Source of the DNA: Streptococcus peroris ATCC 700780
GTDB taxonomy: Bacteria; Bacillota; Bacilli; Lactobacillales; Streptococcaceae
DNA: 64,000 bases
Assembly (NCBI RefSeq): GCF_000187585.1
Contig: NZ_GL732463.1
Coordinates: forward strand, 1,240,944-1,304,943
Direction of reading: 5' to 3'
The notes under the pieces are model-generated. The model saw only the letters and a list, made by a program, of their open reading frames with translations. It was not told the origin of the DNA and ran no database searches. Within the stretch, counting starts at the first letter, position 1; each line of letters starts with the position of its first letter. Below are positions 11,510 to 19,813 of the stretch, piece by piece. A program made the translations under genes and the position numbers.

Positions 11510-11537
11510 AAAAGAGGTGAGCTAGGCTCAACCTCTT
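11510..11537 (-). terminator. terminator downstream of dnaN
   Basis: On the minus strand AAAGAGGT-T-GAGC pairs with GCTC-ACCTCTTT, with a single bulged T and a CTA loop, followed by TTTT. It separates dnaA-dnaN transcripts from the DUF951 gene. Confidence 0.75.
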
Positions 11538-11541
11538 TAAC

Positions 11542-12678
11542 TTAATTTGTACGAACTGGTGTAATCAGCTGCATGAAATCTTCATCTGTATCAGCTGGTA
11601 CCAAGGTAAATGGACGAACTGCTGAAATAAAGCTAATTGTTACCTTTTCACTATTCAAAGCTTTTAGTGCTTCAATCAAGTAAGTTGGGTTAAAGCTAAT
11701 AGTTAAATCTTCACCAGATACAGCAATTGTATCGATTTCTTCATTTACTTTACCAACTTCTGGAGAATTTACATGAGCTGTAACTACTCCTTGTTTGATT
11801 TCTAATTTTACAGTTCCATTTTGAGTAGCACTTGATAGAAGACGTGAACGTTCCATAGATTGACGTAGATTCACAACATCAAAAGTCACTGTCGTATTAA
11901 AATCTGTTGGAATCAGACGATCTGTATCAGGATAATTACCTTCTAAGAGACGTGTATAGAAGCTAATATTTTCGCTTCTAAAGAGAATTTGGTTGTTTGC
12001 GAAGAAAATCTCTACTGTTTCAATATCGTCCGTAAAAACAGCCGAAAATTCGCGTAGAGAGCGACTTGGGATGACAACATCAAAATTATCACTATTTTTT
12101 TCAAGCGTCAATTTCTTCTGACTGAGACGATGTGAGTCTGTTGCAACTGTTTTTAACTCTTTGTGATTACTCAAGACAAAGTGAACACCAGTTAAGATAG
12201 GACGACTTTCTTGCACACTAGCAGCAAAGGCAGTTTCATTGATAATCTTTTTAAGAAGTTTTGTTTCAAGAACTAAAGGATTACTTGCTGCAATTTCTTG
12301 GATACGTGGATACTGCTCGCTATCTTTTCCTTTAAGAGTAATTTCTGATTTTCCACTTGTTAGTACAATTTGATCTTGTTCGATTTCTTTAAAATCAAGA
12401 GTCACATCTGGAAGACTAGAAACAACATTGATAAAGAAAGAAGCTTCTAGAAGGATAGAACCTAATGAGTTAATCAAAAGACCTGCGTTTTCGTCTTTTT
12501 GAGAAATGAAGTTTTCAATTGAAATTTGACCATTTGAACCAATCAATGTAATTCCTTCATTATTCACATCGATTTTGATAGTTGATAAAACAGGAATAGC
12601 ATTTTTTGAACTAATAGCTCTTTTAGTAGTATTTAACGCTTGTAGAAATAAATTTTTATTAATTGAAAAATGAATCAT
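11542..12678 (-). CDS. dnaN: DNA polymerase III beta subunit (sliding clamp)
   Basis: Processivity clamp that tethers PolC/DnaE and repair proteins to DNA. The 378-aa product has the three-domain beta-clamp architecture, beginning MIHFSINKNLFLQALN. The C-terminal subdomain ends FTLVPADTDEDFMQLITPVRTN, the usual clamp C-terminus. It is 158 bp downstream of dnaA, and the gap contains DnaA boxes. Confidence 0.98.
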   Translation of the reverse strand: MIHFSINKNLFLQALNTTKRAISSKNAIPVLSTIKIDVNNEGITLIGSNGQISIENFISQKDENAGLLINSLGSILLEASFFINVVSSLPDVTLDFKEIEQDQIVLTSGKSEITLKGKDSEQYPRIQEIAASNPLVLETKLLKKIINETAFAASVQESRPILTGVHFVLSNHKELKTVATDSHRLSQKKLTLEKNSDNFDVVIPSRSLREFSAVFTDDIETVEIFFANNQILFRSENISFYTRLLEGNYPDTDRLIPTDFNTTVTFDVVNLRQSMERSRLLSSATQNGTVKLEIKQGVVTAHVNSPEVGKVNEEIDTIAVSGEDLTISFNPTYLIEALKALNSEKVTISFISAVRPFTLVPADTDEDFMQLITPVRTN

Positions 12679-12836
12679 GGATTCTCCTTTATTTATTTTT
12701 ATAATTAGAAAGAAAATAGTAATAATAGAGTGTGTGAAATCTGTGGAAAAAATAGCTTGATAGGCAGAATATAAACTTTTTTGCTTGTTTAAAAAATGTG
12801 TATAAAAAAGATTAAAAAGTAAAAGTTATCCACAAG
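12679..12836. other. oriC part 1: dnaA-dnaN intergenic DnaA boxes
   Basis: This AT-rich gap holds one perfect DnaA box TTATCCACA (12826-12834). Two one-mismatch boxes in the opposite orientation are TGTGTATAA (12797-12805) and TGTGGAAAA (12743-12751). Together with the cluster upstream of dnaA this is the expected bipartite streptococcal origin. The dnaN promoter must also lie here. Confidence 0.75.
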
Positions 12837-14195
12837 TTATTTTATTTTCTTTTTGATAGCTTCGATTTCTAAGCGGAGATTGTTATCTTCCTCAATCAAA
12901 GATTTAATTTTAGCGTGGGCATGAATGACTGTAGTGTGGTCTTTTCCCCCAAATTCTTTTCCAATTTTTGGAAGACTATTATCGGTTAGTTCTCTTGCTA
13001 GGTACATAGCTACTTGTCTTGCTAAAACAATGTTTTGAACACGCCTTGTTCCTTTTAGTTCTTTTACACTAACACCATAAAAGTTTCCTACTTCAGTTTG
13101 AATCTTTTCAATTGGAATAACGAGCATTTGGCTAATATCTTGTTTGCGAGCTCGTATGGCTTCTGCAGCAATATCAATTGTGATATCAGTAATTTTCTTT
13201 ACTCTAGCAATTAAAGTAATATCATTAATTGCTCCTTCAAGTTCACGAACATTAGAATCAAATTGACCTGCTAAGTATTCCAATGTATCACTTTGAAAAT
13301 TATAGTCTAAATTTTCAGTCTTACTTTGAAGAATAGCAACACGTGTTTCAAAGTCAGGAGGAGTAATTGCTTGAGTCAATCCCCAGCTAAAGCGCGTGAC
13401 AAGTCTTTCTTCCATTCCTTCTAATTGCTTAGGACTTCGATCACTAGTTAGGACAATCTGTTTTTGTTTATTATGAAGGTCATTAAATGTATTGAAAAAC
13501 TCTTCTTGCGTTGCAACTTTTTTTCCACTTAGAGACTGAATATCATCAATCAACAAAAGATCGAGGTTTCGGTAAGTCTTTTTAAATTTTTCCATTTCTC
13601 CAAGTCTTAAATGATCAAGAAAGTCATTTATAAAACTTTCTGCAGGAATATACTTAACACGCGCACTAGGAATATTTTTTAAAATTTCATTACCAATAGC
13701 ATTGAGCAAGTGAGTTTTACCAAGACCAGGTCCTCCGTATATAAAAAGAGGGTTATATGTAAGTGCTAAATCTTCTGATACAGCTAATGCAGCCGATTTT
13801 GCCCAAATGTTTCCATCTCCTTGGACAAAATTATCAAAGGTATAGTTTTTATTAAGTCCTGTTTCTGAATAAGGAATAGATTTTATAGTTTGTTCTTGTT
13901 GTTGACTACTATTTTCAACAGTTGTTGTTATATCGGAGGAGTCAGAATCTTCCTTAGTCAATACATATTGCGCTTTTATCTCAGTATCATAGATTTGGAA
14001 ACCAACAGCTACAATAATATCATTGAGTTTTGTACTCCAAACCATTTCCATTTCAGATCTTGGCAAAAATATGGTAGCTACATTTTCCTCGACCTTTATT
14101 AATTCAGCAGGTGTTACATAGAAATCAAACATTGATCGTGTCAATCTTTCTTTAGCTAATTCTAAAATCTGATTCCAAAATTGTTTTTCTTTCAA
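12837..14195 (-). CDS. dnaA: chromosomal replication initiator DnaA, TTG start
   Basis: AAA+ initiator that binds DnaA boxes and opens oriC. I place the start at the TTG at 14195 (product 452 aa, [10 protein letters not shown]). GGAGG lies 9 bases upstream, and this N-terminus matches the family. The in-frame TTG at 14201 is only about 3 bases from the GGAGG and is unlikely. Domains: I (1-80), variable II (about 80-110), III with Walker [11 protein letters not shown] and Walker B LLLIDDIQ, and IV with the DNA-binding signature [16 protein letters not shown] initiation probably keeps its level low. Confidence 0.98.
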   Translation of the reverse strand: MKEKQFWNQILELAKERLTRSMFDFYVTPAELIKVEENVATIFLPRSEMEMVWSTKLNDIIVAVGFQIYDTEIKAQYVLTKEDSDSSDITTTVENSSQQQEQTIKSIPYSETGLNKNYTFDNFVQGDGNIWAKSAALAVSEDLALTYNPLFIYGGPGLGKTHLLNAIGNEILKNIPSARVKYIPAESFINDFLDHLRLGEMEKFKKTYRNLDLLLIDDIQSLSGKKVATQEEFFNTFNDLHNKQKQIVLTSDRSPKQLEGMEERLVTRFSWGLTQAITPPDFETRVAILQSKTENLDYNFQSDTLEYLAGQFDSNVRELEGAINDITLIARVKKITDITIDIAAEAIRARKQDISQMLVIPIEKIQTEVGNFYGVSVKELKGTRRVQNIVLARQVAMYLARELTDNSLPKIGKEFGGKDHTTVIHAHAKIKSLIEEDNNLRLEIEAIKKKIK

Positions 14196-14201
14196 TAACA
14201 A

Positions 14202-14405
14202 ACTCCTCCTTTTCTAAAAGGTATAATCTTATACCTATTTTACCATATAGTAAGCATTTTTTCCACAACTTGTGAAAAACAATCCACAATGTTTAAAAGA
14301 TTTATCCACAACTTGTGGATAACGGCTATTATTTGTGATTTTCTTTGTTTTATTTATATTTATTAGTGGATAAGTCTGTGAGTTGAGGAAAATAAAATAA
14401 CAGCC
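14202..14405. other. oriC part 2: DnaA box cluster upstream of dnaA
   Basis: Two perfect, inverted DnaA boxes lie 3 bp apart (TTATCCACA 14302-14310 and TGTGGATAA 14314-14322). TTTTCCACA (14259-14267), CAATCCACA (14280-14288) and AGTGGATAA (14365-14373) are near-matches. The dnaA promoter must also be here, so autoregulation by DnaA is likely. Flanking AT-rich tracts could be the unwinding element. Confidence 0.8.
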
Positions 14406-15164
14406 TTATTTCAGGCTGTTAATAAAACGTTGATACTCTTCTTGATTATGAAAAGAGATAGTTATTTTTCCTGCCTCTTTTTTTTGAAGAAAGATTTGGA
14501 CATCTAATCCCAACAATTTTTTTAAATTTTCTTCTTCTTCCTTGATAAAGTAATCTTTTTCTTTGCTTTTTTCTTCTTTTTTCTTCTTGAACTAGACGTT
14601 CTACCTGTCGAACTGATAAATTATCTGTCAGAATATGATGGAGTAATTTTTTTGTTCTTCAACAGGTAGTTGAATTAGAAGTCTAGCATGTGCTTGAGAT
14701 AATTTTCCAATTTCTACTTCCGTTAGAATAAAATTAGGTAGTGTTAGTAAGCGAACAATATTTGTAATATAGGGACGTGATTTTCCCATTTTATCAGCAA
14801 TTTCTGCGTGAGTATACCCTTTATCAATTAAAGATTGATAAGCTTTTGCTTCCTCAATCGGATTTAAGTCTTCACGCTGCAAATTTTCAATGATTGAGTG
14901 AATCATCATATCCTGATCAGAAAGTTTTTTGATGATTACAGGAACTTCTGATAATCCAGCTACTATAGATGCACGATATCGTCTTTCTCCAGCTAGGATT
15001 TCGTATCCAATAACTGGAGATTGACGAACGATAATCGGTTGAATAAGACCATTCTCTTTGATAGATTGAGCAAGTTCTTTTATTTTCTCTTCTGAAAATT
15101 CTTTTCGAGGTTGATAAGGATTTTTTTGAATGTCACTTATACGAACTAGTTTAAATTCTTCCAT
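14406..15164 (-). pseudogene. parB: chromosome partitioning protein ParB (Spo0J), disrupted by two compensating indels
   Basis: ParB loads at parS, slides as a CTP-dependent clamp and recruits SMC. The first 172 codons are intact, with the GERR CTP-binding motif (LAGERRYRAS) and the helix-turn-helix parS-binding region (HAEIADKMGKSRPYI). At an A7 run (minus strand, about 14648-14654) one base is missing, and the frame hits TGA at 14628 after 178 codons. Restoring one A gives a family-like continuation (KKLLHHILTDNLSVRQVERL). An extra base in an A6 run near 14577-14582 returns to the original frame, which reads the C-terminal dimerisation domain to the TAA at 14406-14408. With both indels ignored the length would be the normal 252 aa. 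Sequencing error in homopolymers is possible. Confidence 0.9.
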
Positions 15165-15220
15165 ATTTCTACAGTATCACAACTTTGATATTCTGTAAAG
15201 TAAGTTTACAAATATGTAAA

Positions 15221-16405
15221 CTATTGATTTAAATCGCTAGTGCTCTTGTCCAACTTGATTTTAGTTGTTTCTTCTTTACCATTTCGGTAATAAGTTACAG
15301 TTATTTCATCTCCGATTGAGTGACTATATAGAACATTTTGCAATTCAGTAGTAGATGAAATCTTAGTATCATCTACTTTTGTGATAACATCATATTGTTG
15401 TAAATGTCCATTTGCAGGCATGTTTTTTTGAACAGATCGAACAGCTACACCAGAAGTGACTTTATCAGGAAGTTTCAATTTTTTAATATCAGCTGTGCTG
15501 AGGTTTGTTAAATTAACCATGTGTATACCAAGCGCTGGACGAGTTACTTTTCCGTCTTTTTCCAACTGTTTGATAATATTCTTAACATCATTTGCAGGAA
15601 TAGCAAAGCCGAGACCTTCTACGGATGTTCCACCATTAGAGGCAATTTTACTTGATGTAATACCGATTACTTGTCCTTGAATATTGATTAAAGGACCACC
15701 TGAGTTACCAGGGTTGATGGCTGTATCTGTTTGGATAGCCTTTGTAGAGATAGCTTGTCCATCTTCAGATTTTAAAGAAACATTTCTATTCAAACTTGAC
15801 ACGATTCCTTGAGTCACAGTATTAGCGTATTCAGAACCAAGAGGACTTCCGATTGCGATTGCTGTTTCTCCAACTGTTAGTTGGTCAGAATCACCAAATT
15901 CAGCTACGGTAGTCACATTATCTGCAGCAATTTTTACAACTGCAATGTCAGAATAAGTATCAGAACCCACAATTTCACCAGGGACTTTTGTGCCATCTGC
16001 TAAACGAATATCCACTTTTTTAGCGCCATTAATAACGTGAGTATTGGTTACGAGGTAAGCAAAGTTACCTTCTTTTTTATAAATAACTCCAGAACCTTCG
16101 CTCGATACTTGCTCAGTATTTGTATCTGTATCAGTTTCTGCAGATCCAAATAAACTGTTTTGGGAGTTTGCAGAGTAAGTAATGACAGATACTACAGCAT
16201 TTTTAACTTTATCGACTGCCTGTGTGGTTGAGTTTTCGTTTTTTACAGCTGTTTTGCTGACAGTGGTGGTATTTGTTGGACTAGTGTTTTGTTTTTGACT
16301 GAGTTGCAATGTCGTAAAACTACCTAAAACACCACTAAAAAAGCTAATGAGAATGATTAATAAAAGTTGTCCGATTTTTTTTGAAATATTTTGTATTTTT
16401 TTCAT
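15221..16405 (-). CDS. htrA: surface serine protease HtrA/DegP
   Basis: Membrane-anchored trypsin-like quality-control protease. In pneumococcus it acts in stress tolerance, bacteriocin processing and degradation of CSP. I start at the ATG at 16405 (394 aa), because GGAGG lies just before it and the upstream ATG at 16417 would translate the ribosome-binding site. A membrane anchor covers about residues 10-32. A Thr/Ser-rich linker and the catalytic triad follow (His in NTHVING, Asp in SDIAVV, Ser in GNSGGPL), then one PDZ domain. A CiaR-type box precedes it, and parB lies 57 bp downstream. Confidence 0.96.
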   Translation of the reverse strand: MKKIQNISKKIGQLLLIILISFFSGVLGSFTTLQLSQKQNTSPTNTTTVSKTAVKNENSTTQAVDKVKNAVVSVITYSANSQNSLFGSAETDTDTNTEQVSSEGSGVIYKKEGNFAYLVTNTHVINGAKKVDIRLADGTKVPGEIVGSDTYSDIAVVKIAADNVTTVAEFGDSDQLTVGETAIAIGSPLGSEYANTVTQGIVSSLNRNVSLKSEDGQAISTKAIQTDTAINPGNSGGPLINIQGQVIGITSSKIASNGGTSVEGLGFAIPANDVKNIIKQLEKDGKVTRPALGIHMVNLTNLSTADIKKLKLPDKVTSGVAVRSVQKNMPANGHLQQYDVITKVDDTKISSTTELQNVLYSHSIGDEITVTYYRNGKEETTKIKLDKSTSDLNQ

Positions 16406-16435
16406 AGATTCCTCCATGTTTGATTTATTAGCAAA

Positions 16436-16441
16436 AGTATA
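16436..16441 (-). promoter_or_regulatory. htrA -10 element
   Basis: The minus strand reads TATACT, about 30 bp before the htrA start and 10 bp downstream of the CiaR repeats. Confidence 0.6.
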
Positions 16442-16451
16442 AGATTATTAA

Positions 16452-16468
16452 CTTAATCCTAACTTAAA
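16452..16468 (-). promoter_or_regulatory. CiaR-type direct repeat at htrA
   Basis: On the minus strand TTTAAG-TTAGG-ATTAAG matches the CiaR consensus TTTAAG-N5-TTTAAG with one mismatch. It sits 10 bp upstream of a TATACT -10, the spacing typical of CiaR-activated promoters. This fits known CiaRH control of htrA in mitis-group streptococci. Confidence 0.8.
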
Positions 16469-16589
16469 AAAGTTTAAGTTTTAAACAATCTGTGGAAAAC
16501 TATTAAAATCTTGTGAATCTATTGCTATTTTATCTGTTTTTATTTGTGAATAGGATGTGAATAGAATACGATTATGATAAAATAGAAGC

Positions 16590-17069
16590 ATGAAAATTAA
16601 AATTGTAACAGTTGGAAAATTAAAAGAAAAGTACCTAAAAGATGGAATCGCTGAATATTCTAAAAGAATTTCTCGTTTTGCTACTATAGAAATAATTGAA
16701 TTAGCTGATGAAAAGACACCTGATCGTGCTAGTGATTCTGAAAATGCAAAAATCTTGGATGTAGAAGGAAATCGAATCCTTTCAAAAATTGGAGATAGGG
16801 AATTTGTTGTTGTCCTAGCCATTGAAGGAAAAACTTTGTCTTCTGAAGAATTCAGTAAACAGTTGGAACAAGCATCTATTAATGGTTTTTCAACCTTAAC
16901 TTTTGTGATAGGTGGAAGTTTAGGATTATCCAATGAAGTGAAAAAACGAGCCAATTTATCTGTAAGTTTTGGTCGTTTAACTCTCCCACATCAATTAATG
17001 CGTCTCGTACTGACAGAACAGATATACCGAGCTTTTACCATTCAACAAGGTTCCCCTTATCATAAATAG
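16590..17069 (+). CDS. rlmH: 23S rRNA (pseudouridine1915-N3)-methyltransferase RlmH
   Basis: SPOUT-class methyltransferase acting on pseudouridine 1915 in helix 69 of the assembled 70S ribosome. The 159-aa product begins [19 protein letters not shown]. It shows the SAM-binding trefoil knot segment [13 protein letters not shown] and ends [18 protein letters not shown]...GSPYHK, the conserved C-terminus. It is the first rightward gene past the origin, diverging from htrA. Confidence 0.97.
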   Translation: MKIKIVTVGKLKEKYLKDGIAEYSKRISRFATIEIIELADEKTPDRASDSENAKILDVEGNRILSKIGDREFVVVLAIEGKTLSSEEFSKQLEQASINGFSTLTFVIGGSLGLSNEVKKRANLSVSFGRLTLPHQLMRLVLTEQIYRAFTIQQGSPYHK

Positions 17070-17110
17070 GATTGACTATTTTCGATTATTTTGATAAGAT
17101 AAATTAGTTG

Positions 17111-17184
17111 GGTCTCATAGCTCAGCTGGATAGAGCATTCGCCTTCTAAGCGAACGGTCGCAGGTTCGAATCCTGCTGGGATCA
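17111..17184 (+). tRNA. tRNA-Arg (TCT)
   Basis: A 74-nt cloverleaf. The acceptor stem is GGTCTCA / TGGGATC with discriminator A, the D-arm AGCTCAGCTGGATAGAGC, the anticodon stem TTCGC/GCGAA around CTTCTAA (anticodon TCT), and the T-arm GCAGG TTCGAAT CCTGC. CCA is not encoded. In mitis-group streptococci a tRNA-Arg borders the comCDE locus. Confidence 0.95.
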
Positions 17185-17198
17185 TATACTAGATTTAT

Positions 17199-17224
17199 CG
17201 CTGGGTTTTCCCAGCGTTTTTTGT
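17199..17224 (+). terminator. terminator after tRNA-Arg
   Basis: CGCTGGG-TTTT-CCCAGCG followed by TTTTTT. It is a strong factor-independent terminator that insulates comCDE from tRNA transcription. Confidence 0.9.
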
Positions 17225-17233
17225 AAAAAAATT

Positions 17234-17263
17234 GCATTTCAGGTACAAAAAAGTACAGTTGAG
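17234..17263 (+). promoter_or_regulatory. ComE-binding direct repeat at comCDE
   Basis: Two 9-bp imperfect repeats, GCATTTCAG (17234-17242) and ACAGTTGAG (17255-17263), are separated by exactly 12 bp. This is the architecture of ComE sites in pneumococcal early competence promoters. A TATAAT -10 lies 31 bp further on (17295-17300), leaving no good -35 element, as expected for an activator-dependent promoter. Confidence 0.85.
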
Positions 17264-17294
17264 AATGAATGATTCTAAAGTAGTCTCCATTTTG

Positions 17295-17300
17295 TATAAT
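17295..17300 (+). promoter_or_regulatory. comCDE -10 element
   Basis: TATAAT about 50 bp upstream of comC. There is no recognisable -35, and the ComE repeats sit upstream. Confidence 0.7.
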
Positions 17301-17350
17301 AGGTTTGTAAGTTAATTTACAGAAAAAACAAAATCAAAGGAGACTTTCGT

Positions 17351-17476
17351 ATGAAAAAAACAGTTAAATTGGAACAGTTCAAAGAACTTACAGAAAAAGA
17401 ATTGCAAGAAATTCAAGGTGGGGATAGAAGAATTACTTCTTTTTTTGCAAATCTTTTTCAAAAAAGGAAAAAATAG
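17351..17476 (+). CDS. comC: competence-stimulating peptide precursor ComC
   Basis: A 41-aa pre-pheromone preceded by AAAGGAG. The first 24 residues (MKKTVKLEQFKELTEKELQE, then IQGG) form a double-glycine leader typical of ComC, cleaved and exported by ComAB. The predicted mature pheromone is the 17-residue peptide DRRITSFFANLFQKRKK. It keeps the family plan of an acidic first residue, Arg at position 3, a hydrophobic core and a basic tail. It differs from pneumococcal CSP-1 and CSP-2. It starts the comCDE operon 18 bp before comD. Confidence 0.93.
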   Translation: MKKTVKLEQFKELTEKELQEIQGGDRRITSFFANLFQKRKK

Positions 17477-17494
17477 ATAACATTCTAGGGAAAC

Positions 17495-18817
17495 GTGATG
17501 GATTTATTGAAAATACTCATAGTTATTCTTCATATTCTTATTCTAACAAATAGCTATGAACTAATTTGTAAGGTAACAAAAAAAGAAAGATATTTGTTTA
17601 TTTTTTGGGTTTTTATATTACAGATTATAGTTGAAACTTTATTACATTTTATTTCTTTAGATGGATTTGGAATGGAAAAAATTTCATTTACCTGTATTAT
17701 CTTTGCTTATCTAATTGGATTAAAAAAATATGATAAGTGCAAGGCTATTTTTATCAGTCTTATATTATCTTTATTATATCATAGCACTCATACTTTTTTA
17801 TCAGTAACTTTATCTTCCATAATAGGAGATTCTTTCGTAACAAAATATGAAGATATCTTTTTTGTAGTAGTTTTATTACTAACTTATTTTATTATTAAAA
17901 AAATTATTACTTATTTTCACCTTGAAGTTAAATATTTCGATAAAGATTACCTCTATCCATTTTTTAAAAAAGTTATACTTGCCTTCTTTGCTTTGCAGAT
18001 TTTATTGTTCATTTCAGATATGGTTAGTATTCATTCGCATTTTAATAGTTTTGGTAGTATTTTAGCATCAATAGTATTTATTTGTTTATTGCTAACTTTC
18101 TTTGCGATGAATTCTTATAAGGTTCAGATTGAAAGAGAGATTGCTCTAAAACAAAAGAAATTTGAACAGGAACATTTACAGACTTACACTGATGAAATCG
18201 TTGGCTTGTAAAATGAAATTCGTGGTTTTCGCCATGACTATGCAGGAATGCTTGTTAGCATGCAAATGGCAATTGACAGTGGAAATTTACAAGAAATTGA
18301 CAGAATTTACAACGAAGTTTTAGTGAAAGTAAACCAAAAACTGCGTTCAGAAAAGTATACTTATTTTGATTTAAATAACATAGAAGATTCAGCTTTACGA
18401 AGTTTGATAGCTCAGTCTATTGTATATGCACGAAATAATGACGTAGAGTTTACACTAGAGGTAAAGGATACCATTACAAGATTGTCAATTGATTTACTTG
18501 ATCTTGTTCGTATAATGAGTGTTTTGCTGAACAACGCTGTTGAGGGGGCTGCTGAAAGTTATTTGAAACAAATGGAAGTTGCAGTGATTAGGATGGACTT
18601 GGAGACAGTTATCGTGATTCAAAATTCATGTAAAATCACTATGTCGCCTTCAGAAGATTTGTTTGAACTAGGTTTTTCTACTAAAGGTAGAAATAGAGGA
18701 ATAGGTCTTAATAATGTTAAAGAAATTTTGGATAAGTATGAAAATATTATTTTAGAAACCGAGATAGAAGAAAGTACATTTAGACAGATTATTAGATTTA
18801 AGAGAGAATTTGAATGA
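17495..18817 (+). pseudogene. comD: histidine kinase ComD, interrupted by an in-frame stop
   Basis: ComD is the membrane receptor kinase for CSP and phosphorylates ComE. The frame opens at GTG 17495 (or ATG 17498) and shows about six hydrophobic membrane segments in the first 210 codons. It then meets TAA at 18209-18211 (DEIVGL-stop-NEIRGFRHDY). The same frame continues to 18817 with no indel and contains the phospho-acceptor His (cat 18233-18235), NNAVEG (N box) and GFSTKGRNRGIGLNN (G box). Homologues have Tyr at the stop position, so a single base change explains it. A restart at ATG 18248 would lack the His. CSP sensing is therefore predicted to be lost. comE begins in the last codons (ATGA overlap). 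Confidence 0.92.
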
Positions 18818-19566
18818 AAGTATTAATTTTAGAAGATGTTATTCAACATCAAGTTAGGCTAGAAAAAACATTGGATGAAATTTCCAAAGAATTAAATATT
18901 CCTATTTCTTACAAAACAACAGGTAAAGAACGAGAATTTAAAGAATACATCGAAAATGATGAAGTAAATCAACTTTATTTTCTAGATATCGATATTCATG
19001 GAATTGAGAAAAAAGGATTTGAAGTTGCACAATTTATTCGCCATCACAATCCTTATGCAATTATCGTATTTATAACTAGTCGTTCAGAATTTGCTACCTT
19101 AACTTACAAGTATCAAGTATCAGCCTTGGATTTTATTGATAAAGATATCAATGATGATTTATTTAAGAAACGTATTAAAAAAAGTATCTTATACACCAAG
19201 AACATGTTGCTTGAAAATAAAGACGTTGTAGATTATTTTGACTATAACTATAAAGGAAATGATTTAAAAATTCCTTACCATGACATTTTGTATATAGAAA
19301 CGACAGGAGTATCTCACAAGTTACGGATTATTGGTAAGAATTTTGCCAAAGAATTTTATGGAACTATGACAGATATCCAAGAAAAAGATAAAGATACTCA
19401 AAGATTTTATTCTGTTCATAAATCGTTTCTTGTCAATATAGGAAATGTTAGGGAAATTGATCGAAAAAATTTAGAAGTTGTTTTCTATGAGGATCATCGT
19501 TGCCCAATTACCCGCCTGAAGGTTCGTAAATTAAAAGATGTTCTGGAGAAAAAATCCAAAAAGTGA
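18814..19566 (+). CDS. comE: competence response regulator ComE
   Basis: LytTR-family transcription activator of the early competence genes (comCDE, comAB, comX). The 250-aa product has an N-terminal receiver domain with the phospho-acceptor Asp58 in LYFLDID. The C-terminal LytTR DNA-binding domain covers about residues 145-245, including YIETTGVSHKLRI and FYSVHKSFLVNI. It looks complete. Its ATG overlaps the comD TGA, so expression may have depended on translation through comD. The in-frame stop in comD could therefore also reduce ComE by polarity. Confidence 0.95.
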   Translation: MKVLILEDVIQHQVRLEKTLDEISKELNIPISYKTTGKEREFKEYIENDEVNQLYFLDIDIHGIEKKGFEVAQFIRHHNPYAIIVFITSRSEFATLTYKYQVSALDFIDKDINDDLFKKRIKKSILYTKNMLLENKDVVDYFDYNYKGNDLKIPYHDILYIETTGVSHKLRIIGKNFAKEFYGTMTDIQEKDKDTQRFYSVHKSFLVNIGNVREIDRKNLEVVFYEDHRCPITRLKVRKLKDVLEKKSKK

Positions 19567-19594
19567 TTGACAATCAGTAAGAAATTGATATAAT
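19567..19594 (+). promoter_or_regulatory. promoter for tRNA-Glu/tRNA-Asn
   Basis: TTGACA (19567-19572) and TATAAT (19589-19594) are 16 bp apart, a near-consensus sigma-A promoter. The -35 begins directly after the comE stop codon. Confidence 0.85.
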
Positions 19595-19617
19595 GGTTAT
19601 ATCTGCTATAGATAGAT

Positions 19618-19689
19618 GGTCCGTTGGTCAAGGGGTTAAGACACCGCCTTTTCACGGCGGTAACACGGGTTCGAATCCCGTACGGACTA
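19618..19689 (+). tRNA. tRNA-Glu (TTC)
   Basis: Cloverleaf of 72 nt with acceptor GGTCCGT / ACGGACT and discriminator A. The anticodon loop reads TTTTCAC (anticodon TTC) between CCGCC and GGCGG, and the T-arm is ACGGG TTCGAAT CCCGT. CCA is not encoded. The G1-U72 pair is normal for this streptococcal tRNA. Confidence 0.95.
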
Positions 19690-19694
19690 TATTA

Positions 19695-19768
19695 TCCGCC
19701 ATAGCTCAGTTGGTAGTAGCGCATGACTGTTAATCATGATGTCGTAGGTTCGAGTCCTACTGGCGGAG
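19695..19768 (+). tRNA. tRNA-Asn (GTT)
   Basis: Cloverleaf of 74 nt with acceptor TCCGCCA / TGGCGGA and discriminator G. The anticodon loop CTGTTAA (anticodon GTT) sits between CATGA and TCATG, and the T-arm is GTAGG TTCGAGT CCTAC. It is co-transcribed with tRNA-Glu 5 bp upstream. Confidence 0.95.
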
Positions 19769-19776
19769 TCAGATTA

Positions 19777-19806
19777 AAAAGAACACTATTGGTGTTCTTT
19801 TTTTTT
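19777..19806 (+). terminator. terminator after tRNA-Asn, possibly shared with the TetR gene
   Basis: AAAGAACAC and GTGTTCTTT form a nine-pair stem followed by a long T run. The A-rich left side would also allow it to stop leftward transcripts from the TetR-family gene, whose stop is at 19814. Confidence 0.85.
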
Positions 19807-19813
19807 CTAATTT

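Noticed and set aside
18248-18817. Second half of comD as an independent small histidine-kinase-like gene
   Set aside because: It starts inside conserved ComD sequence, lacks the phospho-acceptor His, and has no spaced ribosome-binding site. It is the remnant of the interrupted gene.
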